DNA from: Avoscillospira sp045579045
Lineage (GTDB): Bacteria; Bacillota; Clostridia; Oscillospirales; Oscillospiraceae
Length of the DNA stretch: 42,523 nt
Assembly (NCBI GenBank): GCA_045579045.1
Contig: JAZNLL010000063.1
Coordinates: forward strand, 1-42,523
Direction: 5' to 3'
Shown here: in pieces, positions 15,669 to 21,565 of the stretch
How the letters are laid out: the number at the start of each line of letters is the position of its first letter
How positions within the stretch are numbered: position 1 is the first letter of the stretch
Made by a program: the position numbers and the translations under genes
The notes under the pieces: model-generated
Told to the model about the DNA's origin: nothing
Seen by the model: only the letters and a program-made list of their open reading frames with translations
Database searches by the model: none

Positions 15669-17708
15669 TCACAAGGAGGAAGAAAAATGGTTCGTCATGT
15701 GATCATGTGGAAATTCCGCGCAGGCGAAGAGGAAAACATGAACAAGTTTCTGGATGGGCTGAAGGCGCTGAACGGTGTCATCCCCGAGATCCTGCGGATG
15801 GAAGTGGGCGTCAACCGCAAGGACGGCAACAACTACGATGCCTGTCTCATTGCAGACTTTGAAGATTTTGACGCTCTGGAGCGCTATAAGAACGATCCGA
15901 GACATGTGGCTGTGAGCCAGCTTTGCAAATCCATCCGGGAATCCCGGGGCGCCGTGGACTTTATCGTATAATTTGCAGAACAAAAAACACCACCCGATTG
16001 GGTGATGTTTTTTATGGTGGACGATATAGGAATACTCCGGCGGCTTTGCCGCCTCCGTGAATCTGCAGATCCGCACCCTTCGGGTACTGCCGCAACCTTG
16101 TTGCGGCGGTGCTTTACACCTGCGGATCTTTGCCTTCGAACCTGATAAATTCTCGTGCCAGATACCGTCCGCACCAAAAAGAAAAACCACCCTGTTGGGT
16201 GGTTTCTTTTTGGTGGACGATAACGCGGACGGTACGAACCCGTCATCTACTTCTAAGGCATCCAGCTCGGCAAGGGTGACTCGGGCGTCTTCGCCGGAGT
16301 AGTTGTAGCAGAGCGTGATTTTGTCATCGTAGACATAGATTGCATTGACGAATGTATCTATCAGTTTCTGGCGGCCTTCTGGATCATCGAAGGGGATCTC
16401 ACGCATCTTACACAGAAAATACAATATAAGATCTTCGGTCAGTTTCAGCGTGGACAAGGATGACTCTTCGGCGATGGCCTCAGTCAGCTGCTGCTTCTTC
16501 TCTTCCAGCTGATCCAGACGCTCCTTTGTTGATGCGGAGAAAATACCGGCTTCCAAGGCCTTCATGAGGTTATCGAGGGCTGTCTGGGTTTCCTTCAGAT
16601 CCGCTTTCAAAGCATCCACATAGGAAGTATCATTTGCTGCGTTGGAGTAGATCTCCCAGCAGCGGTGTGCAATGTGCTCTAAGACACCCTCCTTGTGCAG
16701 CAGATAGTGTGTGTGCCGGAGCACGGTTTCTTCGATCCATTCCTTGCGAATATTCTTCTTTTTGCAGCCAGAGGCATTCCGCTTGCGGTGGCGATTTGAA
16801 CAGGTATAATACCGATGGATTGCACCGGTATGACTTTTTCCCGATATACCGGACATAGGACCGCCACAGCGGCCACAGAAGAGCTTGTCGGTGAGAATAT
16901 AGTCTGCCGTTTCTTTGGCGGACGGAGCCTTCTTGTTCGTCCTCATGAGCTTCTGTGCCTTTTCCCATGTTTCGTGATCAATGATGGCAGGCATGCCGCC
17001 CTCCACGCGGATCTGATCCTTCCAGATGTAGACTCCGGTATATTTTTCATTCTTCAGCAGAGATCGTATGCTGTTGATCGTGAAGGTTTGACCTCTGAGG
17101 GTGCGATGACCGGAAGCATTCAGCGCATTGACGATCTCCGTCTGACTCTCCCCTGCCAGATAACGCTTGAAGATATCCCGGACAATGGCAGCACCATCTT
17201 CATCGATCTCATACTGTTTGTTGGCACCGGTCTTGTATCCAAGGATGCGTCGACCGCCAATGACCTGGCATTTTTCGGCTGCATTGCGTTGTCCTCTGCG
17301 GATATTTTGTGCCATCTGCAAAGAGTAGTATTCTGCAAAACCCTCCAGGACGCTCTCCAAGATAACGCCTTCGGGCGTATCGGGGATCTCCTCTGCTACA
17401 TAGGCAACCTTGACACCGGCCTTTTTGCACCGGTATTTGTTGTATGCAATTTCCTCTTTGTTTCGCCCCATACGGTCGACCTTCCAGAGGATCAAATAGT
17501 CCGGTTTGATCTTCTCCAGCTCGTGCAGCATGAGCTGGAACTGCGCACGGTCGTCGCTGCGGCCGGAAATGGCGCGGTCAGCATACTCTTTCACCAACGC
17601 ACAGCCGTGCTTTGAAGCCCAATCCTTGGCGTGCTTTGCCTGGCCTTCAATGGACTGCTCCCCCTGCCGGTGGCTGGAATAACGATAATATGCCACTGCT
17701 GTTGACAA
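15669..17708 (-). CDS. Large serine recombinase (phage integrase); frame reads through the junction (679 aa)
   Basis: Cuts and rejoins phage and host attachment DNA through a serine intermediate. The resolvase domain (residues 1-150) has the catalytic Ser in VAYYRYSSHRQGEQSIEGQ, then DRAISGRSDDRAQF and LILWKVDRMGRN. The recombinase domain (about 160-290) is followed by a zinc ribbon LFCGRCGGPMSG...YYTCSNRH...GCKKK (about 300-350) and a coiled coil (about 370-430). TTG 17706-17708 is the start, with GGAGG nine bases before it. The family part ends near residue 490, at about 16240. The last 190 residues are read from the tRNA fragments, the terminators and the antisense of the host Dabb gene, so the native stop was probably exchanged at integration. 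Confidence 0.85.
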   Translation of the reverse strand: MSTAVAYYRYSSHRQGEQSIEGQAKHAKDWASKHGCALVKEYADRAISGRSDDRAQFQLMLHELEKIKPDYLILWKVDRMGRNKEEIAYNKYRCKKAGVKVAYVAEEIPDTPEGVILESVLEGFAEYYSLQMAQNIRRGQRNAAEKCQVIGGRRILGYKTGANKQYEIDEDGAAIVRDIFKRYLAGESQTEIVNALNASGHRTLRGQTFTINSIRSLLKNEKYTGVYIWKDQIRVEGGMPAIIDHETWEKAQKLMRTNKKAPSAKETADYILTDKLFCGRCGGPMSGISGKSHTGAIHRYYTCSNRHRKRNASGCKKKNIRKEWIEETVLRHTHYLLHKEGVLEHIAHRCWEIYSNAANDTSYVDALKADLKETQTALDNLMKALEAGIFSASTKERLDQLEEKKQQLTEAIAEESSLSTLKLTEDLILYFLCKMREIPFDDPEGRQKLIDTFVNAIYVYDDKITLCYNYSGEDARVTLAELDALEVDDGFVPSALSSTKKKPPNRVVFLFGADGIWHENLSGSKAKIRRCKAPPQQGCGSTRRVRICRFTEAAKPPEYSYIVHHKKHHPIGWCFLFCKLYDKVHGAPGFPDGFAKLAHSHMSRIVLIALQSVKIFKVCNETGIVVVAVLAVDAHFHPQDLGDDTVQRLQPIQKLVHVFLFACAEFPHDHMTNHFSSSL
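15687..15971 (+). CDS. Dabb-family protein (94 aa)
   Basis: Single stress-responsive alpha/beta-barrel (Dabb) domain: MVRHVIMWKFRAGEEE at the start, a middle helix LDGLKALNGVIPEI, VGVNRKDGNNYDACLIADF, and a closing SIRESRGAVDF. ATG 15687 follows AAGGAGGA (15673-15680). Such proteins form dimeric ferredoxin-like barrels; the role in bacteria is mostly unknown. It is the last host gene before the prophage junction. The recombinase frame on the other strand runs open across its whole length, but that frame is read-through here. Confidence 0.88.
   Translation: MVRHVIMWKFRAGEEENMNKFLDGLKALNGVIPEILRMEVGVNRKDGNNYDACLIADFEDFDALERYKNDPRHVAVSQLCKSIRESRGAVDFIV
15982..16013. terminator. Terminator after the Dabb gene, abutting a tRNA 3' fragment
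   Basis: A 14-bp stem with one mismatch (15982-15995 against 16000-16013, loop GATT) has A runs before and T runs after, so it is bidirectional. On the minus strand it directly follows the CCA of the tRNA-like fragment at 16015-16031, as a tRNA gene's own terminator would. Confidence 0.8.
16015..16241 (-). other. Probable left attachment region: two tRNA 3'-end copies 196 bp apart
   Basis: TGGTGGACGATATAGGA (16015-16031) reads on the minus strand as the T-stem 3' side, acceptor ATCGTCC, A73 and CCA of a tRNA. Its first 12 bases recur at 16211-16222, again followed on the minus strand by a terminator hairpin (16176-16211). Neither copy extends into a full tRNA. The 180 bp between them holds nested arms GATCCGCA/TGCGGATC (16068-16075, 16121-16128), GCCGCAAC/GTTGCGGC (16089-16107) and GGCGGC/GCCGCC (16039-16053). 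TACCGTCCGC (16163-16172) is mirrored by GCGGACGGTA (16225-16234). No gene is seen here. The exact crossover cannot be placed. Confidence 0.5.
16176..16211. terminator. Second terminator next to the distal tRNA 3' copy
   Basis: AAACCACCC/GGGTGGTTT (16184-16192 and 16197-16205) extended by AAAAAG/CTTTTT with a two-base bulge. It lies just past the CCA of the copy at 16211-16222 on the minus strand, mirroring the arrangement at 15982-16031. Confidence 0.7.
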
Positions 17709-17727
17709 GTATGCTCACCTCCTCCTG

Positions 17728-17744
17728 GTGTCCAATTTGGACAC
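17728..17744. repeat. Dispersed prophage palindrome, copy 1
   Basis: GTGTCCAATTTGGACAC, a perfect 8-bp-arm palindrome around a single centre base. It lies in the 35-bp gap between the recombinase start and the stop of the next gene. See the finding on dispersed palindromes. Confidence 0.8.
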
Positions 17745-18268
17745 TATTGCGTTCTGTTCTTTCCGTAGAATATGCGCCCGCTTTTTAGCACACGCCTGTA
17801 ATGACATCCAAGAGCGAACTTTCGGTCAGGGTGTATACAGTGTTTTGCATCGCTGCACTCTTCATATCTGGAGCAGCAATCATAATCTTTGGGATATGTA
17901 GAAATGATACAGTCGAGAGATTCCGCAATGCAATTTGCAAAATCCTTGATTGCTTGATCTTTTCCTGATACAAGGTATTTCACCATGCCGTTTTTGGCTT
18001 GACCGCTATCGGAAAGCCCCTCGAATTTTCGAACAATGCCCTCTGGAAGTTCAATGTAACTCGTAGCTTGCGTATCTCCCAGTCTGATCCTGGCAACCAG
18101 TGAGCTTCCGTAAGAAATGGTATAAAAGGTCGCACGCTTATCCAAAGAAAGCATATCTGCCGGCGCCCAATTATTTTCTATGACATCCAGAAGCTGGGGC
18201 TTGATTGCTTCGTACACATCTTCTTCTGGGGTGCCAAAACCACCAAGCATAATTTGTTCTTCACTCAT
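17744..18268 (-). CDS. Hypothetical prophage protein with C-terminal Cys cluster (174 aa)
   Basis: No domain recognised. Residues 1-110 look like a mixed alpha/beta domain. A Cys-rich end (CCSRYEEC...HCIHPDRKFALGCHYRRVL, about 128-160) could bind zinc. It is probably translated with the exonuclease-BRCT gene, whose stop it overlaps by 4 bases (ATGA at 18265-18268). The pairing with a nuclease in the lysogeny block hints at a DNA-related or defence role, but the sequence does not prove this. Confidence 0.7.
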   Translation of the reverse strand: MSEEQIMLGGFGTPEEDVYEAIKPQLLDVIENNWAPADMLSLDKRATFYTISYGSSLVARIRLGDTQATSYIELPEGIVRKFEGLSDSGQAKNGMVKYLVSGKDQAIKDFANCIAESLDCIISTYPKDYDCCSRYEECSDAKHCIHPDRKFALGCHYRRVLKSGRIFYGKNRTQ

Positions 18269-19215
18269 ACTGTTGCCTCCATACCAGCCAGCCGCATAAA
18301 TTCATCCTCACGAATGATCTTAATGTTGGCTTTTCCAGTGTTGTTGTATTCAATAGCTTTTTCTTCCTTGGAGCTCAATCCGTCTTCACCAACAAGTGCC
18401 TTATCCTGCGTACCTACAACAAGGAAATCGGTCTTTTTTGAAACGCTGCTGCACACAAGTGCTCCGTGATCATCTGCGATCTGCATGGCGGTTAATCGAT
18501 CTATGGACAACTCTCCCGTGAATACAATTTTTTTGCCACATAAGGGGCAACTTGGATCGACAGTATCAACGCTGTGACAAATTTCAGATGGAGATGGATA
18601 GTGCTTCCATTTTCTTTGAGCAGGTCTTCTTGACCCAAAGGTTTCGACTGCTTGCAGTTCTGTGATTCTGTGGATGAGGCGTCCACGGTCGTTCTTTGCA
18701 ATATGCTCCCAAAGGGTTCTGCAGCAGGAGCGCTTTAATATTTCAATCACCACCATTGCACAGGCCACAGCATCAGCGCCTGCATGATGGTGGTTTTCTA
18801 ATGGAATGCCGAAGAACTCTGCACAGTGCTTCAGAGAACGGCTCCCATCCACATATCCGGTGGCCAATCTTACGGAATCGATATAGAAGAATTCCTTTGG
18901 CTCATGCCCAAGAGACTGCTTCAGCACAGACATATCAAACGGTGCGTTGTGAGCGACAATTGGAGTGTTCTCATTGAAGTAACACTCAATTTTTGGCCAA
19001 ACTTCAGAAAAAGATGGCTCATCCTCCACCATGTCTGGCGTGATACCGTGGACGGAAATGTTCATGGGATCGAAGTCTAAACAGTTTGGGCGGATGTATG
19101 AGTGAAAGGTATCAACAATCTCCAAGTCTTTTACCACAGCGATACCAACAGCGCAGGCACTGCAAAGGTCTCTTGTGGCTGTTTCAAAGTCAATGGCTAC
19201 GAAATCTGGTAACAT
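18265..19215 (-). CDS. DEDDh 3'-5' exonuclease (Pol III epsilon-like) with BRCT domain (316 aa)
   Basis: Exonuclease residues 1-170: ExoI VAIDFETA (D-x-E), ExoII AHNAPFDMSVL, ExoIII HHAGADAVACAMV (H-x5-D form), so all catalytic acids and the His are present. The C-terminal part (about 225-310) is a BRCT domain of the DNA ligase type: CGKKIVFTGELS, ADDHGALVCSSVSKKTDFLVVG, then KEEKAIEYNNTGKANIKIIREDEFM. CPLCGKK may form half of a zinc knuckle. It could proofread, repair or degrade DNA. It is read in the same direction as the repressor, 16 bp downstream of it, so it should be expressed in the lysogen. Confidence 0.88.
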   Translation of the reverse strand: MLPDFVAIDFETATRDLCSACAVGIAVVKDLEIVDTFHSYIRPNCLDFDPMNISVHGITPDMVEDEPSFSEVWPKIECYFNENTPIVAHNAPFDMSVLKQSLGHEPKEFFYIDSVRLATGYVDGSRSLKHCAEFFGIPLENHHHAGADAVACAMVVIEILKRSCCRTLWEHIAKNDRGRLIHRITELQAVETFGSRRPAQRKWKHYPSPSEICHSVDTVDPSCPLCGKKIVFTGELSIDRLTAMQIADDHGALVCSSVSKKTDFLVVGTQDKALVGEDGLSSKEEKAIEYNNTGKANIKIIREDEFMRLAGMEATV

Positions 19216-19231
19216 GACTCGCTCCCTCCCG

Positions 19232-19888
19232 TTATCTTACTGCGCTGAGAAAACTGACAGCTTTGCCAATGATCCGCATGTCGTTAAGGCTATCGCCTTC
19301 AAATTCCATGTCGGGAAAAAGCGGATTACATGCCCGGAGGATGATGCGGTCAGATCCAGGAACAAAATAGACCTTTTTTAAGGTAGCCTCGTCACCGATG
19401 CGAACGGCAGCAATCTCACCAGTTTCTACCTGATCCTGTTTGCGGATGAACACGATATCCCCATCATAGATCCGAGCGTTGATCATACTGTCCCCTTTGC
19501 AGCGCAGACAGAAATCGGCATCGATGTCACCGGGGAATTGGATATACTCTGAGATGTTTTCCTCTGCTAGGATAGGAACGCCGCAAGCAACTGTGCCAAT
19601 GAGAGGGTAAGAACGGCTTTCGGGCAAGGGGAAAATGTTATTAGGAAGGGACGGAAGATCGAGTTCCCTATCCATCCTTTCACTTTTGAGACAAATCCAA
19701 GCAGGATTGACATTTAAGACACGGGAAATTGCTTCAATAACAGGGAGCTTGATTTTTTCAATAGTTCCCTTTTCGTATCGCTGGATAGTAGATTTGGCAA
19801 CACCGATTTCCGCTGCAACATATTCCAGCGTAAGTCCAAGCGCCTTTCTGCGCTGTTCAATTCTGAGACCAATTTTTTTGTTATCCAT
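19232..19888 (-). CDS. CI/LexA-like phage repressor (218 aa)
   Basis: The N-terminal helix-turn-helix (residues 5-60, LTLEYVAAEIGVAKSTIQRYEKG) binds operators. The C-terminal S24 peptidase domain (about 95-218) has catalytic Ser in RCKGDSMINARIYDGD and Lys in EATLKKVYF. The likely self-cleavage site is the Cys-Gly in TVACGVPI, so DNA damage signalling through RecA could induce the prophage. ATG 19886-19888 follows AGGAGGTG; the frame open further upstream crosses the operators and is not used. It probably represses its own promoter and the rightward one. Confidence 0.92.
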   Translation of the reverse strand: MDNKKIGLRIEQRRKALGLTLEYVAAEIGVAKSTIQRYEKGTIEKIKLPVIEAISRVLNVNPAWICLKSERMDRELDLPSLPNNIFPLPESRSYPLIGTVACGVPILAEENISEYIQFPGDIDADFCLRCKGDSMINARIYDGDIVFIRKQDQVETGEIAAVRIGDEATLKKVYFVPGSDRIILRACNPLFPDMEFEGDSLNDMRIIGKAVSFLSAVR

Positions 19889-19913
19889 GAAAAAACACCT
19901 CCTGGATGGCCTC

Positions 19914-19942
19914 ATTGTAACACAATAATTTGCACAGTGCAA
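19914..19942 (-). promoter_or_regulatory. Repressor promoter (extended -10)
   Basis: On the minus strand -35 TTGCAC (19937-19942), 17-bp spacer and -10 TACAAT (19914-19919) preceded by TGT, an extended -10. The -35 lies inside the operator at 19930-19942, which predicts autoregulation. Confidence 0.7.
19930..19942. promoter_or_regulatory. Operator O1, TTGCACAGTGCAA
   Basis: Perfect 13-bp palindrome over the -35 of the repressor promoter. Related 13-mers are at 20016-20028 and 20268-20280; a partial one at 19975-19987 covers the start of the rightward promoter. Confidence 0.7.
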
Positions 19943-19982
19943 TACCATGGAAGAAAAAACAAGAAAAAGTTGCGTTGCGCTA

Positions 19983-20011
19983 TTGACAGACGGAAGAGAG
20001 TGTGCTATTTT
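19983..20011 (+). promoter_or_regulatory. Rightward early promoter of the prophage
   Basis: -35 TTGACA (19983-19988), 17-bp spacer, -10 TATTTT (20006-20011) preceded by TGC, an extended -10. It points at the Cro-like gene. Operator-like sequences overlap its -35 and its start region, so the repressor should shut it. Confidence 0.75.
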
Positions 20012-20015
20012 AGAG

Positions 20016-20028
20016 TTGCACAACGCAA
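20016..20028. promoter_or_regulatory. Operator O3, TTGCACAACGCAA
   Basis: TTGC and GCAA half-sites with a 5-bp centre, at the predicted transcription start of the rightward promoter. The same half-site spacing as O1. Confidence 0.65.
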
Positions 20029-20059
20029 CATCTTGTGTTGAACAGAGAGAGGTGACATT

Positions 20060-20266
20060 ATGCTCAATGTTTCTAAGGTTCGTGATCGTATGGGAGAACT
20101 CTTGCTGACACAGAAAGATGTCGCAAATGCTCTTAGCATTGCACAATCGACTGCCTGCCAGAAGTTGAATAGAGTGCGGCCTATGGATCTTGATGAAGCT
20201 GAAAAGCTTGCGAAACTATTACAGTTGGAAGATTCTCAATTTGGAGAGTATTTTTTTGCACAATAA
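20060..20266 (+). CDS. Cro-like helix-turn-helix regulator (68 aa)
   Basis: Small DNA-binding protein opposite the repressor. Residues about 15-50 (LLTQKDVANALSIAQSTACQKLNR) form a helix-turn-helix. No oligomerisation or peptidase domain. ATG 20060 follows GAGAGGTGA. By position it is the first gene of the rightward early transcript and the expected antagonist of the repressor; this is inference from layout. Confidence 0.75.
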   Translation: MLNVSKVRDRMGELLLTQKDVANALSIAQSTACQKLNRVRPMDLDEAEKLAKLLQLEDSQFGEYFFAQ

Positions 20267-20267
20267 G

Positions 20268-20280
20268 TTGCATAGCGCAA
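20268..20280. promoter_or_regulatory. Operator-like site O4, TTGCATAGCGCAA
   Basis: TTGC and GCAA half-sites two bases after the Cro-like stop and before the next ribosome site. It may bind the repressor or Cro-like protein to block early transcription inside the transcript. Confidence 0.55.
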
Positions 20281-20297
20281 CAGAAAGGGGTGAGATT

Positions 20298-20468
20298 ATG
20301 GTCGCCATCGGTACGGAGTTTGATTGTAAAAAAATGCGAAAAACGGAACTTGATGTGCTGTGCCGTTATCTGATCCCGAAGATCGAAGAATTCTTCGAAG
20401 ATCCTAAGAATCTCGCAGACTTTGAAGAATGGCAGAGAAAACGCAAGGAAAAAACCGGGGCTGCATGA
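20298..20468 (+). CDS. Small hypothetical prophage protein (56 aa)
   Basis: ATG 20298 follows AAAGGGGTGA. The product begins MVAIGTEFDCKKMRK and ends in a charged helix (FEEWQRKRKEKTGAA). No domain recognised. It ends 15 bp before the tRNA cluster. Likely an early accessory protein by position only. Confidence 0.6.
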   Translation: MVAIGTEFDCKKMRKTELDVLCRYLIPKIEEFFEDPKNLADFEEWQRKRKEKTGAA

Positions 20469-20483
20469 CAGCTCCGGCGCTAT

Positions 20484-20558
20484 GGGGATATAGCCAAGCG
20501 GCAAGGCATCGGACTTTGACTCCGATATCCGCAGGTTCGAATCCTGCTATCCCTGCCA
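20484..20558 (+). tRNA. tRNA-Gln (TTG)
   Basis: Acceptor GGGGATA pairs with TATCCCT (G-T at the first pair), D arm GCC/GGC, anticodon arm TCGGA/TCCGA around CTTTGAC with anticodon TTG, T arm GCAGG/CCTGC around TTCGAAT, discriminator G, encoded CCA. Prophage-borne. Confidence 0.92.
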
Positions 20559-20562
20559 ATAT

Positions 20563-20638
20563 GGTTCCTTAACTCAATCGGCAGAGTTCCCGGCTCATAA
20601 CCGGGCGGTTCCGGGTTCGATCCCCGGAGGAACCACCA
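20563..20638 (+). tRNA. tRNA with CAT anticodon (elongator Met or Ile2)
   Basis: Acceptor GGTTCCT/AGGAACC is fully paired, so it is not the initiator. Anticodon arm CCCGG/CCGGG around CTCATAA, anticodon CAT at 20596-20598, T arm CCGGG/CCCGG, encoded CCA. CAT could be Met, or Ile if the C34 becomes lysidine; sequence alone does not settle it. Confidence 0.9.
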
Positions 20639-20651
20639 TAAGGAGGCTATT

Positions 20652-20882
20652 ATGACAAGATCCAAGTATATCAAACTTCGTATGGCAGCCGGGCTTTCGA
20701 GAAATCAAGCAGCGGCTGAGGCAAAGGCAATCCAATCGGTTGGTCTGCCGTATTCTGATGCCGGCCGCTTATCCAAAGCCTTTTCCGCTGTAGCTGTGGC
20801 GCTTCGCTGTTTCGGATCTGCGTGCCTTGCACTCTCAGATGCTATGGCGCGACTCTGCAATGCGGATGTAGTTCAGCGGTAG
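20652..20882 (+). CDS. Small Ala-rich hypothetical protein between tRNA genes (76 aa)
   Basis: ATG 20652 has a strong AGGAGG site 11 bases before it. The product begins MTRSKYIKLRMAAGLSRNQAAAEAK and is Ala-rich (KAFSAVAVALRCFGSACLALSDAMARL), which could be a helix or weak membrane segment. No domain recognised. Its last 21 bases, including the stop, lie inside the tRNA-Gly gene. It may be a true coding gene squeezed into the tRNA island. Confidence 0.5.
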   Translation: MTRSKYIKLRMAAGLSRNQAAAEAKAIQSVGLPYSDAGRLSKAFSAVAVALRCFGSACLALSDAMARLCNADVVQR

Positions 20883-20935
20883 AACATCGGCCTTCCAAGC
20901 CGAGCATGCGGGTTCGACTCCCGTCATCCGCTCCA
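20862..20935 (+). tRNA. tRNA-Gly (TCC)
   Basis: Acceptor GCGGATG/CATCCGC, anticodon arm TCGGC/GCCGA around CTTCCAA with anticodon TCC (20894-20896), T arm CGGGT...TTCGACT, discriminator T, encoded CCA. The third tRNA of the island. Confidence 0.9.
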
Positions 20936-21343
20936 AGGCGCATCCGAGAAGACATGATGCGTCCTCCTTTCACGAAATAAGATCGTCCTCGGGCAGCCGC
21001 TGAGAGGATGAGCGCCAACTCGCGGGCGTGGGGTGCTGCCCATTATGCTGCAGGTTTCTACAGGGTGTCGGACGCCCGGGTTTACTTCTTTCAACTCCAT
21101 AGGGGAGCCGTCTTTCATTCGCGGCGGCATCCTGTGGAGGTCTGCAGCCTTGTCCTTTTCCAAGACAGTCTGAATGTCTTATCCATGATGTTCGGGGTGC
21201 CTTGGAAGCGGACATGCTCTGCCTTTCTCCGGGCGTATGCCCGATACGCTTTCTACTTTCTTCCTGGGCGTCCGGACTTGTGCCGGGCGTCTGGAGAAGG
21301 GCAGAGATCTCCGGCTTCACTCCATGAAGAAAGGAGAAATGCC
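20936..21343 (+). ncRNA. Candidate structured non-coding RNA after the tRNA island
   Basis: 408 bp with no convincing gene but many complementary arms: GGCGCATC/GATGCGTC (20937-20944, 20956-20963), GGGCAGC/GCTGCCC enclosing about 37 nt (20991-20997, 21035-21041), GGGTGT/ACGCCC (21063-21077), CGGGC/GCCCG (21230-21243), GGAGA/TCTCC (21293-21312) and CTTCA/TGAAG (21315-21329). GGGCGTCCGGA (21266-21276) repeats as GGGCGTCTGGA at 21285. Large structured RNAs of the GOLLD and ROOL kinds are known beside phage tRNAs in Firmicutes; whether this belongs to one cannot be decided by eye. An open minus-strand frame across it has no support. Confidence 0.35.
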
Positions 21344-21565
21344 ATGAATATTGAAGAACACGGCCGTTTCGATGGTTATACCGGCACACGGATGTACCGC
21401 GTCGACCATCCCAACTACGGTACGGCCGACATCGCAGCTCCATCCCCGACTGCTGCAGTGATTGTAGCTGCCAAGCTGTGGGATGAAAATTGGCAGGATC
21501 AGGCGTTCTTCTCTGACTGCAAATGCTCACATCTGGCTTATTCCGGGAGGTGGGCAGCAGGATGA
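21344..21565 (+). CDS. Small hypothetical prophage protein (73 aa)
   Basis: ATG 21344 follows AAAGGAG. The product (MNIEEHGRFDGYTGTRMYRV...) has a central Ala/Val-rich helix (AAVIVAAKLWDENW) and ends near a CKCSH motif. It resembles short accessory proteins before phage replication genes, without a known role. Its stop overlaps the start of the replication protein (ATGA), so the two are coupled. A longer frame upstream runs into the structured region and lacks a ribosome site. Confidence 0.6.
   Translation: MNIEEHGRFDGYTGTRMYRVDHPNYGTADIAAPSPTAAVIVAAKLWDENWQDQAFFSDCKCSHLAYSGRWAAG

Noticed and set aside
13372..15672. A 766-codon minus-strand frame opposite nfnAB
   Set aside because: Same cause: C-ending codons in nfnAB remove stops from the other strand.
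16211..16241. The GGGTTCG seen on the minus strand as a T loop of an intact tRNA
   Set aside because: It is 5 nt too far from the acceptor end for a canonical T arm, and no D or anticodon arm follows; only the acceptor end is credible.
20563..20638. Initiator tRNA-fMet
   Set aside because: The first acceptor pair is G-C and intact; initiators have a mismatch there.
20970..21530. A 186-codon minus-strand frame over the structured stretch and the next small gene
   Set aside because: No recognisable protein pattern, no ribosome site, opposite to the early transcript.
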